DNA of 13,364 nt from Treponema sp. (GTDB taxonomy: Bacteria; Spirochaetota; Spirochaetia; Treponematales; Treponemataceae): NCBI GenBank assembly GCA_017421145.1, contig JAFOTA010000192.1, forward strand, positions 1 through 13,364, in the 5' to 3' direction. Of this stretch, positions 1 to 6,134 are shown piece after piece. The notes below the pieces were generated by a model, which was not told where the DNA came from, ran no database searches, and was given only the letters and a program-made list of their open reading frames with translations. The position numbers were made by a program, and so were the translations under genes. The stretch's first letter is position 1, and every line of letters begins with the position of its first letter.

Positions 1-26
1 AGGCTCAGGGATACAGCTGGTAAAAA

Positions 27-131
27 ATGAAAGAAGCAATAATTGGCGGTGTTTTTGCACTTCTCGGCTCTTTGATCACATTTCTTGGTACTTTTCTTGC
101 GAAGACAAGATTGCTTGCGAACATTGACTAA
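27..131 (+). CDS. Possible small single-span membrane protein (34 aa)
   Basis: The ORF encodes 34 residues starting MKEAIIGG and ending LLANID. A continuous hydrophobic stretch covers about residues 4-24, followed by a short basic patch (AKTR), so it would be a one-pass membrane peptide. No good Shine-Dalgarno precedes it. However, an upstream frame ends with TGA at 28-30, which overlaps this ATG in the ATGA pattern typical of translational coupling, so it could be the last gene of a unit that begins outside the window. A strong terminator follows 32 bases after its stop. I do not recognise a family; holin-like or toxin-like peptides have this shape, but nothing specific supports either. It could also be non-coding. 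Confidence 0.4.
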   Translation: MKEAIIGGVFALLGSLITFLGTFLAKTRLLANID

Positions 132-163
132 ACAAAAATCAGTGTTTTAAACAAAATCGCCTG

Positions 164-200
164 AATCCCGGAAGAATCTAATCTTTCGGGATTTTTATTT
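164..200 (+). terminator. Intrinsic terminator of the upstream unit
   Basis: The arms AATCCCGGAAGA (164-175) and TCTTTCGGGATT (182-193) pair over 12 bp with one G-U, around a 6-base loop. A T-rich tract (TTTATTT) follows directly. It closes the transcription unit that enters from the left, which may include the small ORF at 27-131. Confidence 0.85.
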
Positions 201-215
201 GTCAAGTCGCTTGAC
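201..215. repeat. Perfect 6-3-6 palindrome
   Basis: GTCAAG and CTTGAC flank the 3-base centre TCG. It sits immediately after the upstream terminator and before the nested repeat element. It has the size of a dimeric regulator half-site pair, but no promoter is visible next to it, so its role is unknown. Confidence 0.5.
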
Positions 216-253
216 GTAATAATCACGGAAATCAACTTTTACTGTATTAAGAC

Positions 254-387
254 GGATCACACGGATTTTGAAATTGCTAACGCAATTTCTTTAAACAACC
301 TAAAAAAAATTTTTTATTCCTACTTAGAATGTATAGAACTTTTTTTACTCGGAAAAATCGTTAGATTTTTCCAAATCCGTGTGACCG
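254..387. repeat. Nested inverted-repeat element with two internal hairpins
   Basis: This element makes up most of the 364-base stretch without a clear gene between 131 and 496. The outer arms TCACACGGATTT (257-268) and AAATCCGTGTGA (373-384) are perfect 12-bp inverted repeats, each flanked by GG/CC. Inside lie two perfect hairpins. One is GAAATTGC-TAAC-GCAATTTC at 270-289; the other is GGAAAAATC-GTTA-GATTTTTCC at 351-372. Their four-base loops, TAAC and GTTA, are complementary. The middle (290-350) is very A/T-rich. Transcribed, it could fold as a three-way junction; as DNA it resembles a short non-autonomous repeat with terminal inverted repeats. No open reading frame in it looks real. Confidence 0.7.
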
Positions 388-457
388 CTCCCTTTTTTCT
401 GCAAATAATAGGTATAGATTTAAAAATTGATTTCCTTGGTGGTCCGGTACATTCCGT

Positions 458-486
458 TTGACATTCGCGGATCTTTTTGATATAGT
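458..486 (+). promoter_or_regulatory. Sigma-70-type promoter of the ispE operon
   Basis: TTGACA (458-463), a 17-base spacer and TATAGT (481-486) match the vegetative consensus at 11 of 12 positions. The predicted start is about 492-495, only a few bases before the ispE reading frame. The ten bases around the -10 (GATATAGTAT) recur exactly in the tRNA-Asp promoter at 13169-13178. Confidence 0.85.
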
Positions 487-495
487 ATCCGGCGT

Positions 496-1368
496 ATGCG
501 TGAAAGTATGACTGTTCTTGCGCCCGCAAAAATAAACCTTGGGCTTAGGGTTTTCCCGAAGAGAAAGGACGGCTATCACGATATAAGCAGCATTTTTACT
601 ACGGTTTCTTTGTGTGACCGGGTTACGGTTTCCCTTTATGATGATTCCGCAAAGAACGGCTGCTGTACCGTTGAGTGCATCGGGGAGAAAAAAATTGTCC
701 TGCCTGATGACAATACTTTTACCAAGGCATACAAAGCTTTCTGCGTGCTGACCGGAAATGACCGGGGAGTCCATGTTACAGTGGAGAAAAAGATCCCTGC
801 CGGCGGTGGATTGGGGGGCGGATCCAGCGATTCCTCTTCTTTTATAAAATCCATTGACGCATTGTCAGGCACGCATCTTGGTGAATCAGATCTGGACGAG
901 ATTTCCGGTAAGGTCGGGAGCGACGTGTTTTTTTTCACTCATGCTTTGGCTTCCGGGGCTTCAGGTCGTTTTGCGGCATTGGTTGAAGGAAGGGGCGAGC
1001 GCATTTTTCCTGTAAGGCCGAGGGATGATTTTTCCGTTCTCTTGGTTTTTCCGGGCGAAGTTGTTCCCACTCCCTATGCATACAGTCTGGTCGATGAGCG
1101 GCGGCAGGATTTTTACGATGCCGGTGACCTTGAGCAGATTTTTTACAGGCCGGTTAAAGACTGGTGCTTTAGAAATGATTTTACGGTTCCGGTGGCAGCG
1201 AAGTTTCCGAAAATCGGATATGCTTTGGACTGCCTCAAAAAAAACGGGGCTGATTTTACCGATATGTCAGGATCCGGTTCTACGGTGTTCGGCATATTTG
1301 AAGATAGGGACAAGGCATTGGCCGTTAAAAAGCGGATGGAGACCGCATTCCAGGCTGTGCTTGTTTAA
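496..1368 (+). CDS. ispE: 4-diphosphocytidyl-2-C-methyl-D-erythritol kinase
   Basis: IspE phosphorylates CDP-methylerythritol at the 2-hydroxyl using ATP, a cytoplasmic step of the MEP route to isoprenoid precursors. The 290-residue product has the GHMP-kinase layout. PAKINL near the N terminus carries the substrate-side lysine (residue 12). The glycine-rich ATP loop PAGGGLGGGSSD is at 101-112. GSDV at 141-144 holds the expected catalytic aspartate (143), and the C-terminal SGSGSTVFG motif is near 258-266. The usual proline after GSDV is a phenylalanine, and the stretch before EGRGE is about eight residues longer than in the E. coli enzyme as I recall it. The start is uncertain: ATG 496 would leave a leader of about 3 nt, while ATG 508 (MTVLAPAKINL) fits the family start better and leaves about 15 nt. 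Neither has a clear Shine-Dalgarno. It is the first gene of the operon with spoVG, 26 bases ahead of it. Confidence 0.95.
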   Translation: MRESMTVLAPAKINLGLRVFPKRKDGYHDISSIFTTVSLCDRVTVSLYDDSAKNGCCTVECIGEKKIVLPDDNTFTKAYKAFCVLTGNDRGVHVTVEKKIPAGGGLGGGSSDSSSFIKSIDALSGTHLGESDLDEISGKVGSDVFFFTHALASGASGRFAALVEGRGERIFPVRPRDDFSVLLVFPGEVVPTPYAYSLVDERRQDFYDAGDLEQIFYRPVKDWCFRNDFTVPVAAKFPKIGYALDCLKKNGADFTDMSGSGSTVFGIFEDRDKALAVKKRMETAFQAVLV

Positions 1369-1384
1369 AAACACGGATTTATTT

Positions 1385-1390
1385 GGAGGG
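1385..1390 (+). promoter_or_regulatory. Ribosome binding site deciding the spoVG start
   Basis: GGAGGG lies 4 bases before ATG 1395 (GGAGG with a 5-base gap). This excludes the in-frame TTG at 1383, which overlaps the site, and fixes the protein start as MEITELKIRK. Confidence 0.85.
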
Positions 1391-1394
1391 TGTT

Positions 1395-1679
1395 ATGGAA
1401 ATCACGGAGTTGAAGATTCGCAAGGTTGAAGGCGACGAAAAGCTTAAGGCTTACGTGACTGTTACGTTCGACAATTGTTTTGTGATTCACAATATCAAGA
1501 TTATCGAAGGTAAGTCAGGTCTTTTTGTTGCCATGCCGAGCAGACGCAACAGCGAAGGCGTTTATGTGGATGTTGCTCATCCTATAAATCCAGAATTCCG
1601 TAATGAGCTTCAGAGCAGGATCATATCTGATTACAACTCTGGCAAGTTCGAGAAAGGCAACAGCAGTTCTGCCGAATAA
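1395..1679 (+). CDS. spoVG: SpoVG family nucleic-acid-binding regulator
   Basis: The 94-residue product starts MEITELKIRKVEGDEKLKAY and shows the SpoVG core in order: a beta-rich N-terminal half (VTVTFDNCFVIHNIKII), the signature GLFVAMPSRR around residues 44-53, then VDVAHPINPEFRNEL leading into a C-terminal helix. Length is normal for the family. SpoVG was named from Bacillus sporulation, but in non-sporulating bacteria, including the spirochete Borrelia, it is a site-specific DNA/RNA-binding regulator; that is established for the family and inferred here. The short polar tail (KGNSSSAE) is variable in the family. It follows ispE by 26 bases, has a strong ribosome binding site and no promoter of its own, so it is probably expressed from the ispE promoter. 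A tRNA-Gln gene starts 53 bases after its stop. Confidence 0.95.
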   Translation: MEITELKIRKVEGDEKLKAYVTVTFDNCFVIHNIKIIEGKSGLFVAMPSRRNSEGVYVDVAHPINPEFRNELQSRIISDYNSGKFEKGNSSSAE

Positions 1680-1732
1680 GACGGGACTTTGTAAGACCGG
1701 GCGCTGATTTTTCGGCCTCAGTCTTTATATTT

Positions 1733-1805
1733 TGGGGCGTCGTCAAGTGGTAAGACAACGGCTTTTGGTGCCGTCATTCCGCTGGTTCGAATCCAGCCGT
1801 CCCAG
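1733..1805 (+). tRNA. tRNA-Gln (anticodon TTG)
   Basis: A full cloverleaf is visible. The acceptor arms are TGGGGCG (1733-1739) and CGTCCCA (1798-1804) with one G-U pair. The anticodon stem ACGGC/GCCGT encloses the loop TTTTGGT, which reads TTG. The T-arm is GCTGG-TTCGAAT-CCAGC, and the discriminator base is G1805. The 3' CCA is not encoded. No promoter at the right distance is visible, so the tRNA is probably cut out of the spoVG-rplY transcript. Confidence 0.95.
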
Positions 1806-1819
1806 TTTTCAATATTATA

Positions 1820-1844
1820 GGATGCGGGTTTTTCAGGCGCATCC
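1820..1844 (+). other. Leader hairpin between tRNA-Gln and rplY
   Basis: GGATGCG (1820-1826) pairs perfectly with CGCATCC (1838-1844) around an 11-base loop. No T-tract follows, so it is not a terminator. It sits just before the rplY ribosome binding site (AAAGGAG, 1851-1857) and would form the 5' end of the rplY message left after the tRNA is excised; a stabilising role is inference. Confidence 0.5.
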
Positions 1845-1867
1845 GTAAGCAAAGGAGCTTAAAAGTT

Positions 1868-2422
1868 ATGGAACAATTTGTGATTAATGCAAAGACAAGA
1901 AGTGTGTCAGGCAAGACTGCCGCAAAGAGAATCCGCGCGGTTGGAAATCTTCCTGCCGTTGCATATAACGAAAAGGGCGAGTCTGTAATGCTTGAAATCA
2001 GCGCTGCAGAATTTTCTAAGGTCTGGCGTTCTATTACAAAGACTACATTGATCAATCTCAAGATTGACGGTCAGGACAACATGGCATACATTGCCGACAC
2101 TGAATATGACATCAAGACTGACAAGAACCTTCATGCTGACTTCCACATCGTAAGCGGAAACAAGCCTGTTACTGCAGTCCTCAAGATCCGCTTGGAAGGA
2201 AACCCGGCCGGTGTGCTCAAGGGCGGCTTCATGGTAAAGCACGTTCCTGAAGTAAAGATCAAGGCTCTTCCTGCTGACATGCCGGCATCTATTTCTGCAA
2301 ACGTCGCTTCACTTGAAATCGGCGGCAAGCTTGCAATCAAGGATCTTCAGCTGAGCGACAAGGTGACGGTTCTTTCAAATCCAGAATCTCTCATCGTTAC
2401 TATCGCACCTCCAAAGCGCTGA
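1868..2422 (+). CDS. rplY: Large ribosomal subunit protein L25, CTC/TL5 form
   Basis: L25 binds 5S rRNA in the 50S subunit. The 184-residue product is the long two-domain (CTC/TL5) form. The N-terminal 5S-binding domain covers about residues 1-92, with the signature GKTAAKRIRAVGNLPAVAY at 15-33. A C-terminal beta domain covers about 93-184 and includes the typical LKIRLEGNPAGVLKGG stretch and the terminal VTIAPPKR. The start is supported by AAAGGAG ending 10 bases before the ATG. It follows tRNA-Gln by 62 bases, with a 7-bp hairpin in the gap, and is closed by an intrinsic terminator 21 bases after its stop. Together these make it the last gene of the ispE-spoVG-tRNA-Gln-rplY unit. In some bacteria the CTC form is linked to general stress; nothing here shows that. 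Confidence 0.95.
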   Translation: MEQFVINAKTRSVSGKTAAKRIRAVGNLPAVAYNEKGESVMLEISAAEFSKVWRSITKTTLINLKIDGQDNMAYIADTEYDIKTDKNLHADFHIVSGNKPVTAVLKIRLEGNPAGVLKGGFMVKHVPEVKIKALPADMPASISANVASLEIGGKLAIKDLQLSDKVTVLSNPESLIVTIAPPKR

Positions 2423-2436
2423 TAGAAACGCAAGCT

Positions 2437-2442
2437 TATAAT
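2437..2442 (+). promoter_or_regulatory. Possible -10 element for tilS
   Basis: A perfect TATAAT lies just upstream of the rplY terminator. The predicted start near 2449 falls inside the 5' arm of that hairpin, so a transcript from here would lack the full stem and could escape termination. No good -35 is present at 16-18 bases upstream, which keeps confidence low. Confidence 0.35.
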
Positions 2443-2443
2443 G

Positions 2444-2473
2444 CGGCTCCGGTTTTCCGGGGCTGTTTTTTTT
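2444..2473 (+). terminator. Intrinsic terminator after rplY
   Basis: CGGCTCCGG (2444-2452) pairs with CCGGGGCTG (2457-2465) over 9 bp with two G-U pairs, around a TTTT loop, followed by eight T residues. It ends only 14 bases before the tilS ATG. Confidence 0.85.
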
Positions 2474-2487
2474 GACGGGGATCATTT

Positions 2488-3915
2488 ATGGAAGCAAAAG
2501 ACGGTTGCCGGAAAGATCAGGTTTGTGAACCGGCTCATGATGTCAGGGAAAGCTTGGAAAATGCGGTCCGCAATCAGTTTGTGGATTTCGGAATTGATTT
2601 TTCCGGGTCTTTTTGCATTGGTGCTGCGGTTTCGGGCGGTGCGGATTCGATTGCCCTGCTCACGTCGCTTTCAAGGATTCTGCCAGAAAATATTACGCTC
2701 AAGGTCATAACGGTCAACCACAATATCCGTCCGCGTGAAGAAACTGAAGGTGACGCTGTTTTTGTAGAGGAATACTGTGCTTCCATCGGTGTTTTATGCG
2801 AGAGGATAGACATTCCCAGGGGCAGGGTGGAAGAGCTTTCCCGTGAATTAGGATGCGGCGTTGAAGATGCGGCGAGAAGGCTCCGGTATGAGGCTTTCGC
2901 TGGTTTCAGGTTGCGCAACGGAGTTGACTATATATGCCTCGCCCACAACAAAAACGATCAGGTCGAAACGGTTCTCATGCGTTTTTTGTCCGGAGGGGAT
3001 TGCCAGAGCCTTTCCGGTATTCCGCCGAAGAGGGATTTTTATCTCCGTCCTCTTTTGACCGTGCCGAGGAGCGTTATAGAGGCATACCTTTCTTCGCTTG
3101 GAATTCCTTACCGCACTGACAGCACCAATTCCGACATTGCCATGCTCAGGAACAAGATCCGTCACAAGATAATTCCTTTTTTGGACGGTGAGTTTCCTTC
3201 ATGGCAGGAATCTGCTTTTACGCTCAGTGAAAAAATGCGCGCGGATTCAAGCCTGATCGAAAAGATTTCTGAATCTTCCCTTAAAACCATAGATTTCAAA
3301 TCTGATTGCGGTTCATGTTCTTTTTCTGCGGAGTCTTTTTCCGTTTTGGATGCATCGTTGAGGCGAAGGATAGTCTACAGGGCAGCCGGTTTGTCGGGCA
3401 TAAAATCCAGGGTGCCGTACCGTTTCGTTGAGTCGGTTTGCTCGGTTTCTTCTTTGACCGAAGACGGATGGAATGAATGTGCGGCCGGAATCAGGGCAGT
3501 CAAAAAGAACGGAAGGATTTGCTTTGGAAAATATGTAAAGCAGGCGACAGAATCTTGTTTTTTTGCTACCATAGAAGAGCCGGGATTTTACAGGATTTCC
3601 GGGTGGAACGTGCGCGTCTCCGGTTCCAGTCATGGGATTTCCCTTGGAATTTCAAAAGACGGCGGGGATGAATCTGTAATTTTAATCGGCAATCTTTGTT
3701 TTCCGTTTGTATTCAGGAGCAGGCAGCCTGATGATGAGATAGAAACCGCATCAAAAGGATTTAAGTCTGTTTCAAAGATTCTTGAAGGATGGAAATGCCG
3801 CGGAAGCGAAAAGGATGACATACCGGTGATTCAGGAACTTGCCGGGGAAAATCAGGCTCTGGTTGCAGTCCTTGGTTCTCCTTCTGGATACAGGAACTGG
3901 ATTGTCAAACTTTAG
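2488..3915 (+). CDS. tilS: tRNA(Ile)-lysidine synthase
   Basis: TilS is a cytoplasmic enzyme that uses ATP and lysine to convert C34 of the CAU-anticodon tRNA-Ile to lysidine, changing both its codon (AUA) and its amino-acid identity. The 475-residue product has the N-type ATP-pyrophosphatase loop SGGADS at 49-54. TilS hallmarks follow: VNHNIRPREETEGDA, VEDAARRLRYEAF, LAHNKNDQVETVLMRFLSG, then RPLL and YRTDSTNSD leading to RNKIRHKIIPFL. The C-terminal 200 residues correspond to the tRNA-binding part and are much less conserved. A GGGGA ribosome binding site lies 6 bases before ATG 2488. The roughly 48 residues ahead of the P-loop are longer than in many homologues, so a slightly later start is possible. 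It sits right after the rplY terminator and 51 bases before the next gene. Confidence 0.93.
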   Translation: MEAKDGCRKDQVCEPAHDVRESLENAVRNQFVDFGIDFSGSFCIGAAVSGGADSIALLTSLSRILPENITLKVITVNHNIRPREETEGDAVFVEEYCASIGVLCERIDIPRGRVEELSRELGCGVEDAARRLRYEAFAGFRLRNGVDYICLAHNKNDQVETVLMRFLSGGDCQSLSGIPPKRDFYLRPLLTVPRSVIEAYLSSLGIPYRTDSTNSDIAMLRNKIRHKIIPFLDGEFPSWQESAFTLSEKMRADSSLIEKISESSLKTIDFKSDCGSCSFSAESFSVLDASLRRRIVYRAAGLSGIKSRVPYRFVESVCSVSSLTEDGWNECAAGIRAVKKNGRICFGKYVKQATESCFFATIEEPGFYRISGWNVRVSGSSHGISLGISKDGGDESVILIGNLCFPFVFRSRQPDDEIETASKGFKSVSKILEGWKCRGSEKDDIPVIQELAGENQALVAVLGSPSGYRNWIVKL

Positions 3916-3953
3916 GTGTTGGTTTTTCGGAAAACAATCGAAAATTAAACTAT

Positions 3954-3959
3954 GAAGGA
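3954..3959 (+). promoter_or_regulatory. Ribosome binding site deciding the start of the DxDxDG protein
   Basis: GAAGGA lies 7 bases before ATG 3967. It overlaps the reading frame that would begin at ATG 3952, so 3967 is the better start and places the signal peptide at the exact N terminus (MKRKIF). Confidence 0.75.
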
Positions 3960-3966
3960 TAGTTGC

Positions 3967-6117
3967 ATGAAAAGAAAAATTTTCTCTGTTTTGGCTGTTT
4001 TTGCACTTATTTCCCAGGTTTGTCTTGCCCAGGGATATTATGATGATCCGCTTGATGATTCTGCACGCATGGCAAACAGACGTACTGCTCTGAGATGCCT
4101 GAGCCTTGCAAAAAACTGTGCGGCGAAAAATGACTGGTCATCCGTGGTCACGCAGATTTCCATGGGGCTTACTTATGACGATACGGTTTCAGATTTGTGG
4201 TACATGCTTGCCGTTGCCGAAAACAACCTCGGAAAAACAAAGTCCGTGGTCGGTTCCTATGTGGAACGTGCCATAAACGAGCAGACTTGGCTTGACTACA
4301 ACAGGGATGCTGCAAGGATCCTTTATGCCGACATACTTTGCGATACCGGACGCTATGCAGATGTAGCCGCAGTGCTTGACGGAAACGGGCGTGATTTCAA
4401 CAATCCTGCATTCGTCAACGGTCCTTACGTCTATTCTTCAGACGCTGAATACATACGCGCAAAATCATACTACAGGCTTGGGGAGCCGGATCTTGCCAGG
4501 ACTAAAATCGATGCCGCAAGGAAACTTTATCCGAACGACATCCGCTTTCCCCTGCTTTTTTTCACTTATGAAAATCCTCAGGTGGCGAACAACGAAGTAT
4601 CACGCATTGCACGCCTTTTCATAAATCAGATACTGGAATACTCCGGCGGATATTTTGACGGAAGCTCTGCATCTGCATTGACGGAGCTTGAAGTGCTGGC
4701 CATTCCGTTTGCTGATGCCAAGACACGCACCGTAATGATAAAGTCATTCAAGGCAAGGGGACTAAAGCATCCTCGTTTTGCATTGGTTTCTCTCCAGAAC
4801 AAGCTCATGACGGAAACCCAGGCACTTGATTATATAATGGATTTTGCCGACAGCGTGATTTCCTATGAGGATCTTATTGCTTTCCTTTCCGCTCTGACTG
4901 AAGATGGTGTCAAAAAAAGCGCCGCATCATATCTGAACGCATACAACGGTTCCATAACTAAGGACACTGACGGTGACAAGCTCGTTAATCTTTACGTCCA
5001 GTACCAGAGGGGCCGTCCGCAGACTATATACTATGATAAAAATCAGGACGGATCCTATGAGTGGAGCGCAAACTGTGATTTCGGAAATCCTGTTTCGGGT
5101 GCCGTATATTCACAGGGCATGGATTTCACATGGGGAAAATTCCCGGCTGTCCGCACGGTTTCAATACATGATGCAAAAGGTCAGGTCACAGAAAGCTACA
5201 GGCTTGTTGCAGGCGGGCTGAACTGGTCTCCGTTCAACATGACGGTAGATTTCGACATAAGGAAGGCTGCAGGAATCTCTTTCTATTTCCCCATCCTGAA
5301 CGATGACGTAGATTCTGAAAAAGGAATCCCGGCTTCTGCACTCATGAATGCGTCTTCATCAGTGACCGTAAAATCAGGCGAAAGGGAAAATGCGACGGTT
5401 ACGTTCTCAGTCCTTTCCGGTAAGGTTCAGAGTGCTATATATGCACAGGGCAACGTCCAATATGCCATGGCTCAGTTTGAAAACGGAAATCCAGTCCTGC
5501 GCTCGGTTGACTGCGACGGTGACGGAATCTTCGAGACTACTGAATTCTACGGCATTGATAAAAACGGCGAGATGGAAGTCCACGGCCTTGAAGACGAAAG
5601 AATCATCATGCAGAATCTTTTCGGAGTGCCGTCAAACGCTGCACCGTACTATCTGCGCATGATTCAGGTGGACACGCACAACAAGGACGCAATACCTGAC
5701 TTTACGGAGGAATATCTTCCGCGCGGAGGAAAAATCACGTCATGGGACACTGATTCCGACGGCAGCTGGGATATACGCTATGTCAGAAAATCTGCGCCAA
5801 AGGGTTCTTCAAATGCTCCTGTTCAGGAAGAGACCATGTTCTTTGACAACGACAGCAATCTCGTCCACGTTGCATTTGAAAACGGCGTTCCTGTTTCAGT
5901 ATATACGGCCATTGAAAAATTCACGATCAGCGAAGACGATACATACAGATTCTACTGGATCGGAGAAAAAGGTTCCCTTTCACTTACAAGGCTTGCTCTC
6001 CAGGCTCTGAACGCAAACGCAAAAAATGGAGGAAGCGTCATGGTCAGTGACAAGGCGCACCGTGTTCTTGCAGTAAGGATCGGTGAGCAGAACTTCGGCA
6101 TGATCATCGAAGACTGA
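3967..6117 (+). CDS. Exported protein with TPR-like helices and DxDxDG loops
   Basis: I do not recognise a named family. From ATG 3967 the product is 716 residues. It opens with a clear signal peptide: basic MKRK, a hydrophobic core, and a likely cleavage after CLA. Residues 35-290 are helical and TPR-like, with phrases such as AALRC-like alternation, YMLAVAENNLGK and AKSYYRLGEPDLARTKID, suggesting protein-protein contacts. Residues 330-630 hold several acidic loops: DTDGD (333-337), DKNQDG (357-362), DCDGDG (515-520), DKNG (531-534), and DTDSDG (594-599). An EF-hand-like stretch also lies at 569-582. Such loops bind calcium in EF-hand, dockerin and thrombospondin type 3 proteins; calcium binding here is inference. 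The protein is probably periplasmic or surface-exposed. It follows tilS by 51 bases, and the HtrA-like lipoprotein gene begins 17 bases after its stop, so the two are likely co-expressed. Confidence 0.85.
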   Translation: MKRKIFSVLAVFALISQVCLAQGYYDDPLDDSARMANRRTALRCLSLAKNCAAKNDWSSVVTQISMGLTYDDTVSDLWYMLAVAENNLGKTKSVVGSYVERAINEQTWLDYNRDAARILYADILCDTGRYADVAAVLDGNGRDFNNPAFVNGPYVYSSDAEYIRAKSYYRLGEPDLARTKIDAARKLYPNDIRFPLLFFTYENPQVANNEVSRIARLFINQILEYSGGYFDGSSASALTELEVLAIPFADAKTRTVMIKSFKARGLKHPRFALVSLQNKLMTETQALDYIMDFADSVISYEDLIAFLSALTEDGVKKSAASYLNAYNGSITKDTDGDKLVNLYVQYQRGRPQTIYYDKNQDGSYEWSANCDFGNPVSGAVYSQGMDFTWGKFPAVRTVSIHDAKGQVTESYRLVAGGLNWSPFNMTVDFDIRKAAGISFYFPILNDDVDSEKGIPASALMNASSSVTVKSGERENATVTFSVLSGKVQSAIYAQGNVQYAMAQFENGNPVLRSVDCDGDGIFETTEFYGIDKNGEMEVHGLEDERIIMQNLFGVPSNAAPYYLRMIQVDTHNKDAIPDFTEEYLPRGGKITSWDTDSDGSWDIRYVRKSAPKGSSNAPVQEETMFFDNDSNLVHVAFENGVPVSVYTAIEKFTISEDDTYRFYWIGEKGSLSLTRLALQALNANAKNGGSVMVSDKAHRVLAVRIGEQNFGMIIED

Positions 6118-6120
6118 CCG

Positions 6121-6126
6121 GAAGGA
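6121..6126 (+). promoter_or_regulatory. Ribosome binding site deciding the HtrA-like start
   Basis: GAAGGA lies 8 bases before ATG 6135. The in-frame TTG at 6132 directly upstream is a less likely start. Confidence 0.7.
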
Positions 6127-6134
6127 TTTTTTTG

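Noticed and set aside
303..316. A8T6 tract inside the nested repeat as a separate terminator or origin-like element
   Set aside because: It has no GC stem, no DnaA-box-like sites nearby and no gene ending before it within reach; it is best treated as the A/T-rich centre of the element.
320..774. Minus-strand ORFs of 69 and 137 codons across the ispE promoter and 5' end
   Set aside because: They lie over the inverted-repeat element, the ispE promoter and the conserved ispE coding frame, and show no domain-like composition or ribosome binding site. They are shadows.
1693..1725. Hairpin AAGAC/GTCTT between spoVG and tRNA-Gln as a terminator
   Set aside because: Only five outer pairs are solid, the interior has mismatches, and the following T-tract is broken. 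It could be a processing stem, but termination is not supported.
1726..1731. TATATT as a tRNA-Gln promoter -10
   Set aside because: It would start transcription inside the mature tRNA, and no -35 is present.
1813..1818. TATTAT as an rplY promoter -10
   Set aside because: No -35 at a workable distance; the matching region is the T-arm of the tRNA.
3919..3937. Small hairpin with a TCGG loop between tilS and the next gene as a terminator
   Set aside because: The stem is A/T-rich with a bulge and has no T-tract after it.
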